Origin: a virus
Reading direction: 5' to 3' (one strand)
DNA: 64,000 nt
IMG/VR virus record: IMGVR_UViG_3300009130_000012
Location: 1 to 64,000 of that record
Below are positions 1-5,845 of this stretch, in pieces. The number at the start of each line of letters is the position of its first letter. Position 1 is the stretch's first letter. The notes under the pieces are model-generated. The model ran no database searches, was not told the origin of the DNA, and saw nothing but the letters and a program-made list of their open reading frames with translations. Position numbers and translations under genes: made by a program.

Positions 1-293
1 TCAATTGAGGTTGTATTGACTGGCTTAAGCACCTCATTATTATAAAAGTGCATTCTATATGCGATAACTATTTTTTTATTCACCCCACTATAAAACCTTA
101 CTTGGAACCAGTAATCGTAGTCATCATCAAATTTATATAAACTAGTTAGACACCTATAACCATAACTTCCTATGTTATTATCTTTATGTCGTTTAGTATA
201 GAATAATTCATGTCCGATATGACCTAAATCATTTGAATTAATGAAGGTTTCCAATTCTTCTTTAACTTCTTTAGGACTCATCTGACTTGTCAT
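1..293 (-). CDS. Hypothetical protein, 3' part beyond the left edge
   Basis: An open frame starts at the ATG at 293 (MTSQMSPKEVKEELET) and stays open to base 1, so only the N-terminal 97 codons are visible. A second in-frame ATG at 279 is an alternative start. The visible part is hydrophilic, with an acidic helix and then an aromatic stretch (YDYWFQVRFYSG), and has no recognised motif. It overlaps the end of the upstream membrane-protein gene by about 23 bases, which suggests one operon read from the host-type promoter at 483-513. Function unknown. Confidence 0.6.
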   Translation of the reverse strand, partial: MTSQMSPKEVKEELETFINSNDLGHIGHELFYTKRHKDNNIGSYGYRCLTSLYKFDDDYDYWFQVRFYSGVNKKIVIAYRMHFYNNEVLKPVNTTSI

Positions 294-477
294 CACGTCT
301 ATTTAATATATCTAATAATGATAATGATATGTTAGTCCAAACAGTGGCTGATAACCAACCAATTAGACTAAACCAAGCATTTTCCTCATGGTCATATATT
401 TTAAACACTGATAAAGTTAACATAGTTATCATTACTATATGTGCTAAATATACAAAAATTTTAGATTTTTTACTCAT
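271..477 (-). CDS. Small membrane protein with two hydrophobic segments
   Basis: A 68-residue protein starting MSKKSKIFVYLAH. It has two predicted membrane segments (about residues 7-25 and 35-53) and a charged, acidic tail (NRRDDKSDES). The frame could open further upstream at 513, but a host-type promoter lies between the two ATGs with its -7 box only 5 nt before the ATG at 477, so 477 is preferred and the mRNA would be nearly leaderless. Two helices with a charged end fit a holin or another small inner-membrane effector, but nothing proves this. Confidence 0.6.
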   Translation of the reverse strand: MSKKSKIFVYLAHIVMITMLTLSVFKIYDHEENAWFSLIGWLSATVWTNISLSLLDILNRRDDKSDES

Positions 478-482
478 AAATA

Positions 483-513
483 CAAATATATTAATTATTA
501 TGATATTAAACAA
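483..513 (-). promoter_or_regulatory. Host-type promoter for the membrane-protein gene
   Basis: On the minus strand: TTG at 513-511, a 20-nt spacer, and TATATTTG at 490-483. This fits the Bacteroidota consensus TTG / TAnnTTTG. The ATG at 477 is 5 nt downstream. Confidence 0.7.
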
Positions 514-524
514 ATTTAAACGGA

Positions 525-531
525 TATTTAT
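525..531 (+). promoter_or_regulatory. Late-type motif TATTTAT
   Basis: TATTTATATAG lies 6 nt before the ATG at 538, one of the shortest spacings in the window. Confidence 0.4.
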
Positions 532-537
532 ATAGTG

Positions 538-1041
538 ATGAAAAAGAATGAAGTAATTAATGTAATCAATTCTCTGAAGAAATACTCTCCAGTATCTGAC
601 GATATCATTAATAGGTCTATCAAAGCATTAGATGATAGAACAGTTATTAATAAAAGAATTGAGGTGTTGACAAACACGTTATTAAACACAACATTTAATG
701 ACATAATTAATGGTGATATGGGTGATAAACTATTGTCAGAATTTAATGCCATCGAAAATCTTGCTCACGATTTATCCATGAGTTATTATGATTTAAAAAA
801 AGATATGGATGCCGAAATTTCTGAAGAGGAGTATTTGGATAATGAAGGTCTTTACGTTAAAGTTGAAGAAATGATGGACTACGATGTTATGATTAGTGAT
901 GAAATTAGATTACTATATGATATAAAAAGAGCTATAGATTCAATTTATGATGCTATGGACGAAGATAATCTTACGTTGACTAAACAAAGTGATTTCTTTG
1001 AGTCATTCAAAAGATTATCTGAATATAAAAGAATTATATAA
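538..1041 (+). CDS. Hypothetical helical protein
   Basis: A 167-residue, strongly acidic and helical protein (MKKNEVINVINSLKKYSP...). A GTG at 535 sits directly before the ATG at 538; the ATG is preferred. There are no transmembrane segments or Cys/His clusters, and I recognise no domain. It is a single-gene unit between a TATTTAT motif and a strong terminator at 1078-1110. Probably a cytosolic accessory protein, function unknown. Confidence 0.7.
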   Translation: MKKNEVINVINSLKKYSPVSDDIINRSIKALDDRTVINKRIEVLTNTLLNTTFNDIINGDMGDKLLSEFNAIENLAHDLSMSYYDLKKDMDAEISEEEYLDNEGLYVKVEEMMDYDVMISDEIRLLYDIKRAIDSIYDAMDEDNLTLTKQSDFFESFKRLSEYKRII

Positions 1042-1077
1042 TATACGGTTTAGGACCTGTTATAGCTACGGCTATCC

Positions 1078-1110
1078 AATACCACTAATTCGCTACTAGT
1101 GGTATTTTTT
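1078..1110 (+). terminator. Rho-independent terminator
   Basis: A perfect 10-bp stem, AATACCACTA / TAGTGGTATT, with a short loop, runs into a T-tract. It closes the gene at 538-1041. Confidence 0.85.
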
Positions 1111-1133
1111 ATTAAGACGCAATACAGATTAAC

Positions 1134-1382
1134 ATGCTAAAAAATAAAAAAACTAAAGATATTGCCGTGTTATTATTAACAATAACACTTTGTTTTATCC
1201 TAATACTAACAGTTATTGGTAGCGCCATTATGAATAATGATACTGGTGGTAAAATGGAGGAATTAATTGCCTTTATTTTAGGTTCTATTACTACCATCGT
1301 TGGTGAGTACATTCTACTACAATTAAAGCTTGGTCTTAAGGACGAAGAAAAAGAAGAGAAATCTAAAGAGATTGAGGAATAG
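1134..1382 (+). CDS. Small two-helix membrane protein, holin candidate
   Basis: An 82-residue protein. Residues 10-32 and 42-66 are hydrophobic membrane segments, separated by a short loop (MNNDTGGKMEE), and the tail is highly charged (LKDEEKEEKSKEIEE). This topology is typical of class II holins and of other small phage inner-membrane proteins. The antisense frame over the same bases is less plausible because the plus-strand product has a coherent membrane topology. It lies between a terminator and the minus-strand tRNA cluster. No lysin gene is adjacent, so the holin role is only a suggestion. Confidence 0.6.
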   Translation: MLKNKKTKDIAVLLLTITLCFILILTVIGSAIMNNDTGGKMEELIAFILGSITTIVGEYILLQLKLGLKDEEKEEKSKEIEE

Positions 1383-1459
1383 TGGGTCTGGAGGGAATTG
1401 AACCCGCATGTCACCAGTTACGCTTTCTACTGGTTATGAGCCAGAGGCGATACAGACCC
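1383..1459 (-). tRNA. tRNA-like element, possibly tRNA-Met (CAT), atypical fold
   Basis: The acceptor strands GGGTCTG and CAGACCC pair perfectly, with discriminator A and a near-normal T-arm (loop TTCAATT, one stem mismatch). A loop CTCATAA closed by CTGG/CCAG gives anticodon CAT, but this leaves almost no room for a D-arm. A competing hairpin, ACCAGT/ACTGGT with a 10-nt loop, uses some of the same bases. It may be a decayed tRNA or one with an unusual fold. Confidence 0.45.
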
Positions 1460-1464
1460 TTAAG

Positions 1465-1546
1465 CACGGAAGAGTAGAGTCGAACTACTAGGGGTACGTT
1501 ACCCACGGTTTTGGAGACCGCTTATCTCACCAATGAAAGCTTCCGT
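1465..1546 (-). tRNA. tRNA with anticodon CCA (Trp) and a long variable arm
   Basis: The acceptor ACGGAAG/CTTCCGT is a perfect 7 bp with discriminator G. The anticodon stem GCGGT/ACCGT closes the loop CTCCAAA, so the anticodon is CCA (Trp). The T-arm AGTAG/CTACT has the canonical loop TTCGACT, and the D-loop contains GG. The variable region is 15 nt and folds as GGGTA-ACG-TACCC. That is a type II arm, which is not normal for tRNA-Trp. Confidence 0.75.
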
Positions 1547-1548
1547 GT

Positions 1549-2457
1549 TTATTTATTATATTTTCTTTCCCATTTTCTAATCGCATTATCACTAACACCA
1601 TACTTTCTACCAGTACCTCTATAACCCAATTCTTTAATGTCTTCCAATAATACTTCATACGGTGGACGTTCTACTTTTCGTTGTGATAACGACATAGCTA
1701 TTTGTTTATTAGTCCTACCACCATTAACTCGCCTTTCTTCATCTAATTTAATTTTATTACGAGCTTGTCTACTAATATATTTTTCTATCGGATATACAAT
1801 ATACTTTTCATTCGAAATTATAGTTTCAGCTAAGATTTTTATTATCTCATCGGTTTTGTTTAAAACATTAGTTGCATGAAATCTAATGATTCTCCAACCT
1901 TCTTTATGTAAAAGTTTATCTTTTCTCTTATCCCTTTCCCTAACATCACTATTACCATGTTGACTCCCGTCTATTTCTATGGCTACCTTAATATCTACAA
2001 AAGCAAAATCTATAAAATAAGGAAACACACAATATTCTCTAACAATCTTAAATTTTTTATTATAGTCCAAATTTTCTAGCAACTCTTTAAAAATTTTTTC
2101 TGGGTAACTCATGTTTTTTTGTCTCCATGCGGTCTTATCTGGATTATTTCGCATGTACTCTAACCTTATCTCACGTAATTTAGCCTTTGTTTCATTACTA
2201 TGTTTAAAATTTTCACTATATAGTTCTCTACCTAATTTATTCGCTTCCTTAGTTGTCCGTTTTTTATTACCTATTATAGTAACGACTGACGATTTCCCAA
2301 TACTATATTTTTTAGCTAACTTATTTATCGATAAACCTTTATTTAGATAATCTGACATCACATCAGCACTAATAATCTGTATTTTATGACATGCTTTCTC
2401 ATGAGCAGCTAACCCACCCTTATTATTAAATGACTTATTACAATACCTACAATTCAT
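1549..2457 (-). CDS. Free-standing homing-type endonuclease, zinc finger plus Vsr-like/DUF559 fold
   Basis: A 302-residue protein. Residues 3-24 form a C2H2-like zinc finger (C3, C6, H19, H24), followed by a helix-turn-helix-like segment around 36-66. Residues about 117-210 look like a Vsr/DUF559-type nuclease core: E120 in YPEK, D150 in YFIDFAF, then AIEIDGSQHG with E161, D163 and H167, and the basic strand GWRIIRF. The C-terminus (265-302) is another helix-turn-helix (GTGRKYGVSDNAIRKW). This is the layout of phage EDxHD-type homing endonucleases. It sits inside the tRNA cluster, between the Trp-anticodon and Glu tRNAs, and has its own TATTTAT motif upstream. It probably spreads itself between related phages by cutting an uninterrupted tRNA region. 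Confidence 0.8.
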   Translation of the reverse strand: MNCRYCNKSFNNKGGLAAHEKACHKIQIISADVMSDYLNKGLSINKLAKKYSIGKSSVVTIIGNKKRTTKEANKLGRELYSENFKHSNETKAKLREIRLEYMRNNPDKTAWRQKNMSYPEKIFKELLENLDYNKKFKIVREYCVFPYFIDFAFVDIKVAIEIDGSQHGNSDVRERDKRKDKLLHKEGWRIIRFHATNVLNKTDEIIKILAETIISNEKYIVYPIEKYISRQARNKIKLDEERRVNGGRTNKQIAMSLSQRKVERPPYEVLLEDIKELGYRGTGRKYGVSDNAIRKWERKYNK

Positions 2458-2471
2458 ATAAGTGTTTTTAT

Positions 2472-2478
2472 ATAAATA
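2472..2478 (-). promoter_or_regulatory. Late-type motif TATTTAT
   Basis: ACTATTTATATAAAAAC on the minus strand, 14 nt before the endonuclease ATG at 2457. Confidence 0.5.
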
Positions 2479-2521
2479 GTAAATAATTGTAAAACTAACG
2501 TCCTAACCTAATAAAAAAAAG

Positions 2522-2606
2522 TACTGCCGATGGGGTTCGAACCCACACGTTCCATAAGGAACCCAGATTGAAAGTCTGGTTGCTTAACCAATTTGCATAC
2601 AGCAGC
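2522..2606 (-). tRNA. tRNA with anticodon TTC (Glu) and a long variable arm
   Basis: The acceptor GCTGCTG/CGGCAGT pairs fully, allowing two G-U pairs, with discriminator A. The D-arm is TGC/GCA with GG in the loop. The anticodon stem CCAGA/TCTGG closes CTTTCAA, so the anticodon is TTC (Glu). The T-loop TTCGAAC is canonical. The 16-nt variable region forms GTTCC-TTAT-GGAAC, a type II arm that true tRNA-Glu does not have. Confidence 0.8.
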
Positions 2607-2616
2607 ATAAAAAAAG

Positions 2617-2701
2617 TGTGTGAGGAGGGATTCGAACCCCCAAGACTAATAAAAGTATAGCATTTACAGTGCTACGAGCCAACCAGTTGCTCAACTCACA
2701 C
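2617..2701 (-). tRNA. tRNA-Tyr (GTA)
   Basis: The acceptor is GTGTGAG/CTCACAC with discriminator A. The D-arm is GAGC/GCTC with GG in the loop, the anticodon stem TAGCA/TGCTA closes CTGTAAA, and the T-loop is TTCGAAT. The long variable arm is normal for bacterial tRNA-Tyr. Confidence 0.9.
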
Positions 2702-2709
2702 AATACATG

Positions 2710-2783
2710 TGGAATAGGTGGGTCATGCTCCCACAACCCTCGGTGTGCAAAACCAAGGTACGAGCTACTTGTTTATCTACCCC
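2710..2783 (-). tRNA. tRNA-Ala (TGC), unusual D- and T-loops
   Basis: The acceptor GGGGTAG/CTATTCC has two G-U pairs and discriminator A. The anticodon stem TTGGT/ACCGA closes TTTGCAC. The T-stem GTGGG/CCCAC is perfect, but its loop is AGCATGA instead of TTCRANN. The D-arm is weak (2-3 bp) with no GG. Confidence 0.7.
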
Positions 2784-2795
2784 ATAATTTCATTG

Positions 2796-2866
2796 CGGTT
2801 CATAACGGTTATGCTCCGTTTCCTTCACGGTGACAGCGTGATATTCTACTATTATACTAATGAACC
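2796..2866 (-). tRNA. tRNA-Asp (GTC), unusual D- and T-loops
   Basis: The acceptor GGTTCAT/ATGAACC is perfect, with discriminator G as expected for Asp. The anticodon stem TCACG/CGTGA closes CTGTCAC. The T-stem AACGG/CCGTT carries the loop AGCATAA. The D-arm GTAT/ATAT has a loop without GG. Confidence 0.8.
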
Positions 2867-2903
2867 AAAATATTTTTCAACATGTCAAATAACTTCTCTT
2901 CTG

Positions 2904-2976
2904 TGGTATGGGTTGGTACCGCCCCAACATATCTGGTTTTTCAGACCAGCGCATGAACTTTCATTGCTACCACACC
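2904..2976 (-). tRNA. tRNA-Phe (GAA), unusual D- and T-loops
   Basis: The acceptor GGTGTGG/CCATACC has one G-U pair and discriminator A. The D-stem is GCA/TGC, the anticodon stem CTGGT/ACCAG closes CTGAAAA, and the T-stem GTTGG/CCAAC carries the loop GGCGGTA. The D-loop has no GG. This tRNA is first in the minus-strand cluster. Confidence 0.8.
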
Positions 2977-2992
2977 ATTAAATTTTAAACAT

Positions 2993-3026
2993 AAAAAAAC
3001 CCGACTAAATTTCTTCAGTCGGGTTT
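2993..3026 (-). terminator. Rho-independent terminator
   Basis: AAACCCGACT / AGTCGGGTTT stem with a T-run on the minus strand. It separates the 29-residue ORF from the tRNA cluster, so the tRNAs need read-through or their own promoter. Confidence 0.8.
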
Positions 3027-3053
3027 CACACTACACAATCAATTTATACTAAA

Positions 3054-3143
3054 TCATTTATCGTAACGAACATATCCGACTGGACTGAAGCTATAATCCG
3101 CTTCGGCATAAAACCATTCAAATATGTTGTTAAATCTTTTCAT
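3054..3143 (-). CDS. Putative 29-residue microprotein
   Basis: A short frame (MKRFNNIFEWFYAEADYSFS...) lies alone between a near-perfect host-type promoter (3181-3212) and a strong terminator (2993-3026), so a transcript of about 180 nt is expected. The peptide is rich in aromatic residues (F, W, Y) and has no membrane segment. It could act as a small inhibitor of a host protein, or the transcript could work as an RNA. It is the only gene-like element in the otherwise empty stretch 2977-3346. Confidence 0.45.
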   Translation of the reverse strand: MKRFNNIFEWFYAEADYSFSPVGYVRYDK

Positions 3144-3180
3144 TACGGTATATTATTCTTTTATTATCAAATAAGTACAA

Positions 3181-3212
3181 CAAAGATATGGTAAAAGTTG
3201 CAAAAAAACAAA
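3181..3212 (-). promoter_or_regulatory. Host-type promoter for the microprotein transcript
   Basis: On the minus strand: TTTG at 3212-3209, a 20-nt spacer, and TATCTTTG at 3188-3181. Confidence 0.75.
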
Positions 3213-3316
3213 TAAAATTTAAGTTTTTTTATTAACTATCTGATAATCAGATAGAAAAATTTTTGTTTTTTTTTAATTAAAGTACATATTAGTGATTAAT
3301 CTAATTACTATTTAAA

Positions 3317-3323
3317 TATTTAT
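3317..3323 (+). promoter_or_regulatory. Late-type motif TATTTAT
   Basis: AAATATTTATAAAAC, 23 nt before the GTG at 3347. Confidence 0.45.
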
Positions 3324-3346
3324 AAAACAATATTAAATTAATATTG

Positions 3347-3814
3347 GTGGAAGAAATTAGATTTAGAGCAATTAATTATAAGGGAAAAAGAGAATACATT
3401 TTCGATTCAAAAGGTAAATATGTTAGGCACAATGGTAAGTTCATCCTTAAAGAAAAAGTTAAAAGTGCTGACAGTAAACTAAGAAATGAGATTACCAAAT
3501 ATTTTAAGAAGATGCCCAAATTAAAAACTAAGGTTAAGGGTATTAGGGATTTAAATAAGAAGTTATACTATGTTAAGGCTTGGTATCTGACCGAATCTAA
3601 TGATTTAACTGTTCTAAGGAATCATAATAAGAGAGGTTTTAGGAAATACCATTTAGACCACATATATCCGTTAAGCGTTGCCTATAAAGAAGGAATACCA
3701 CCAGAAGTGGTATCCAACATTAAAAATTTAAGATTCGTTCATTACAAAGTGAATCTTAAAAAACGTGATTTAGTAACTGAAACAGCTAAAAAAATAATTA
3801 ATAAATTATACTAA
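3347..3814 (+). CDS. HNH endonuclease, probably homing-type
   Basis: A protein of about 155 residues. The C-terminal half carries the HNH signature: YHLDHIYPLSVAY, then NIKNLRFVHYKVNLKKRD, where the conserved H/D pair, the central Asn and the final N/K fit a beta-beta-alpha metal site. The N-terminal half is basic, as expected for DNA binding. There is no early ATG; GTG at 3347 is chosen over the adjacent TTG at 3344 because GTG starts recur in this window. It is a stand-alone gene beside the tRNA cluster, on the opposite strand. Together with the EDxHD-type nuclease it marks this as a homing hotspot. Confidence 0.75.
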   Translation: MEEIRFRAINYKGKREYIFDSKGKYVRHNGKFILKEKVKSADSKLRNEITKYFKKMPKLKTKVKGIRDLNKKLYYVKAWYLTESNDLTVLRNHNKRGFRKYHLDHIYPLSVAYKEGIPPEVVSNIKNLRFVHYKVNLKKRDLVTETAKKIINKLY

Positions 3815-3982
3815 TTAAGACTTCAGATTTGAAATCATTAAATTCATACAAAGAAAGGTTATAGAACATTTCAATAAAAAAGTGGGAGCACCACCTTTAA
3901 CTATAAAGAACCCTAAATCTAAAACGGCGAAGGTAAATGCCATAATCGCTGTAAAGTCCATAAAATTTAATTTTCTTTTCAT
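3815..3982 (-). CDS. Small membrane protein downstream of the T9SS-like gene
   Basis: A 55-residue protein (MKRKLNFMDFTAIMAFTF...) with two hydrophobic segments, about residues 8-26 and 30-48, joined by a short VKGGAP turn. It follows the T9SS-like secreted-protein gene by 12 nt on the same strand and so is probably co-transcribed from the promoter at 4796-4826. A two-helix inner-membrane partner of an exported protein is a reasonable reading, but there is no recognisable family. Confidence 0.6.
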   Translation of the reverse strand: MKRKLNFMDFTAIMAFTFAVLDLGFFIVKGGAPTFLLKCSITFLCMNLMISNLKS

Positions 3983-3994
3983 AAGACTAAAATA

Positions 3995-4756
3995 TTATCT
4001 TAAAACTTTTTTAACCGACCCATCACTATAAACTTCTATTACCATACCGCTAAAATCGTCTTGAACTTTTTGTCCTAATAAGTCATATATAGCGATTAAT
4101 TTTACTTCTTCCTTTTCTTCAATTTTATTACAAAATAAAATATCAAAAAACTCTGTTGTACCGTCGTAATCAGTTTGGTAAAGTCTATAATATCCATTCT
4201 GAGTTATAGGATATTCGTAATTGGTTACTTCTTGTGTGTTTCCTTGACCATATATTTCCCCTTTAGATACCCAAGTTATTCCATCAGTAGAATACTCAAT
4301 AGTAAAATGACTATTATTAATTTCAGCCCCTGTAGACCAGTTAATGGTTTTATCATTGCAGCTAAGTTCTATAAGCTCCACTGGTAAGGGTTGAACACAA
4401 TTTATGTCAACATAAGATAAGTTACCTGCACTTAAATAACCGTTACTATATGGGTAACCTTGACTAAGGTTATTAATATCGGTACAATTATTACAATGTC
4501 TATTTATATCAATAGAGTTATAGTTACCAGTAAAAGCACCTCCTATGGTTAATTTGGAGTTACACCCTAAAAGATTAATAGTTCCATAATTTGTTAAATT
4601 ACCAGTTAAAGTTAATTCGACATTATCACTTATATTAATTTCACCACCACTTAGATTAATATATGTTGACCAAGTGGTATTACTGGTAATGTTAGTGGTT
4701 TGTGATTTAGATATTGAACACGTAAAAACCAATAATAATAGTATTAATTTTTTCAT
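3995..4756 (-). CDS. Secreted protein with a type IX secretion-like C-terminal sorting domain
   Basis: A 253-residue protein. Residues 1-18 are a classic signal peptide (MKKLILLLLVFTCSISKS), followed by a beta-rich region full of Asn, Thr and Gly. Residues about 124-210 match the flavobacterial module seen before T9SS signals: PLPVELIELSCNDKTINWST, INNSHFTIEYSTDGITW and YYRLYQTDYDGT. The last 40 residues resemble a type A T9SS sorting domain (IYDLLGQKVQ, then GMVIEVYSDGSVKKVLR). T9SS is found only in Bacteroidota and moves proteins across the outer membrane, so this phage gene may place a protein on or outside the infected cell. It reads from a host-type promoter. Likely acquired from a host. 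The exact cargo function is unknown. Confidence 0.75.
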   Translation of the reverse strand: MKKLILLLLVFTCSISKSQTTNITSNTTWSTYINLSGGEINISDNVELTLTGNLTNYGTINLLGCNSKLTIGGAFTGNYNSIDINRHCNNCTDINNLSQGYPYSNGYLSAGNLSYVDINCVQPLPVELIELSCNDKTINWSTGAEINNSHFTIEYSTDGITWVSKGEIYGQGNTQEVTNYEYPITQNGYYRLYQTDYDGTTEFFDILFCNKIEEKEEVKLIAIYDLLGQKVQDDFSGMVIEVYSDGSVKKVLR

Positions 4757-4795
4757 AATTGTTTTAATTAGCCGTTGGTAGTTTTATTATAAATA

Positions 4796-4826
4796 CAAAG
4801 ATACGGCATTAATTTTTATATTACAA
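4796..4826 (-). promoter_or_regulatory. Host-type promoter for the T9SS-like gene
   Basis: On the minus strand: TTG at 4826-4824, a 20-nt spacer, and TATCTTTG at 4803-4796. A TATTTAT (4795-4789) follows at once, so both promoter classes may overlap here. The ATG is 39 nt downstream. Confidence 0.75.
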
Positions 4827-4832
4827 CTATTT

Positions 4833-5300
4833 TTATATCTTATTAATTAACTTTTCTATGTTATTTTTTTTACAGTATTGGTGTAATTTTAGTTCATTGT
4901 TTTTACGTAATTTTTTCCTATAGTCTTTTAGTGAAGGGGTAAATAACCACGACGGAATATAAGTTACTTGCTGTAAAAACATCGGTTTGAAGACTCTTTC
5001 TCCGTTATTGTTGCGATAACCACTGGGTGTATAGTAATTACCCACTGGATTACATATCCAAAAGATACCATCATAAAATATTATATATCTGATTAGCACG
5101 TATTGTTGCCAGTTTAAGTCTTTTTTAGTAGCTTTAATGCCTTTTTTATAGTTTAACGCTCTACTCGTCCTAGTACCTTCTACAACATATAAATCTATCG
5201 AGTTTACTGGTACCCCAATATTAAATCCAGATAATAATTTTTCTTTATCTGAAGTTTTAATCGCAAAAATTAACCTATATAAATATCTTAAAATAAACAT
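4833..5300 (-). CDS. Hypothetical protein
   Basis: A 155-residue basic protein (MFILRYLYRLIFAIKTSDKE...), rich in Tyr, Trp and Lys. The first 15 residues are hydrophobic with interspersed Arg, which could form a short membrane-associated helix. The end is strongly basic (KDYRKKLRKNNELKLHQYCKKNN). No known motif. The host-type promoter at 5305-5335 leaves only 4 nt between the -7 box and the ATG. It probably ends before the T9SS-like gene, which has its own promoter. Confidence 0.6.
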   Translation of the reverse strand: MFILRYLYRLIFAIKTSDKEKLLSGFNIGVPVNSIDLYVVEGTRTSRALNYKKGIKATKKDLNWQQYVLIRYIIFYDGIFWICNPVGNYYTPSGYRNNNGERVFKPMFLQQVTYIPSWLFTPSLKDYRKKLRKNNELKLHQYCKKNNIEKLINKI

Positions 5301-5304
5301 ACAA

Positions 5305-5335
5305 CAAATATAACAAAATATTCCATAATCACCAA
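5305..5335 (-). promoter_or_regulatory. Host-type promoter, leaderless spacing
   Basis: On the minus strand: TTG at 5335-5333, a 20-nt spacer, and TATATTTG at 5312-5305. The ATG at 5300 is 4 nt beyond. Confidence 0.75.
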
Positions 5336-5351
5336 AAAAATTAATCCTAAA

Positions 5352-5382
5352 TTGGTTGGTGTAATTTTATGTAGTAGGTTTG
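5352..5382 (+). promoter_or_regulatory. Host-type promoter
   Basis: TTG at 5352-5354, a 20-nt spacer, and TAGGTTTG at 5375-5382. The ATG at 5392 is 9 nt beyond. Confidence 0.7.
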
Positions 5383-5391
5383 TGATAAGAT

Positions 5392-5832
5392 ATGAATAAA
5401 TTTGATTTAGCAAAAAATCTTATACCTAATGTTCTACATCCTTTAGTGACGGATGTATTTTTTAGTTATAGTAAAAATTTAAAGGATGGGTTGACTTATT
5501 TTAACCCTATCCATGATAAGGTGTGTAAAGATTTTATATTAGATACGACTTTAGGAATATATGGTGACCCATTTGGTACCATTTCTATACACATAGAATT
5601 CGGTGGAGTTATTACTGTATTCGATGATTTAGAGTATAACATTATGTTAGCAATATTTAGTAATAGTGGTCTAGACGTTAGGCAATTACACTTTGCGCTA
5701 AATAGAGGTTTGACGGAAACAGATTTTATACATTTCACAAATACTCAATCAGATTATCATAATTTTAGGTTAGATATCGTATGTGAGTATTTTAGGGAAA
5801 TTAACATAAAGAAATTAAGTAGCTATTTATAA
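5392..5832 (+). CDS. Hypothetical protein
   Basis: A 146-residue acidic, probably cytosolic protein (MNKFDLAKNLIPNVLHPLVT...), with an alpha/beta pattern and no Cys/His metal site or membrane segment. It is followed after 13 nt by the receiver-domain gene, which has both read-through from this gene and its own TATTTAT motif, located inside the last codons here. It may be a partner of the receiver protein, but I see no family signature. Confidence 0.65.
   Translation: MNKFDLAKNLIPNVLHPLVTDVFFSYSKNLKDGLTYFNPIHDKVCKDFILDTTLGIYGDPFGTISIHIEFGGVITVFDDLEYNIMLAIFSNSGLDVRQLHFALNRGLTETDFIHFTNTQSDYHNFRLDIVCEYFREINIKKLSSYL
5824..5830 (+). promoter_or_regulatory. Late-type motif TATTTAT
   Basis: GCTATTTATAATAAAATAG, 15 nt before the GTG at 5846 and overlapping the end of the upstream gene. 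Confidence 0.5.
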
Positions 5833-5845
5833 TAAAATAGTTGTC

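Noticed and set aside
1112-1414. A 100-codon minus-strand frame opposite the small membrane protein
   Set aside because: Ser-rich shadow of the plus-strand gene; the plus product has a coherent two-helix topology, and the minus frame runs towards the tRNA-like element and a plus-strand terminator.
2718-2981. An 87-codon plus-strand frame across the tRNA cluster
   Set aside because: It lies antisense over the Ala, Asp and Phe tRNAs and has no protein-like composition.
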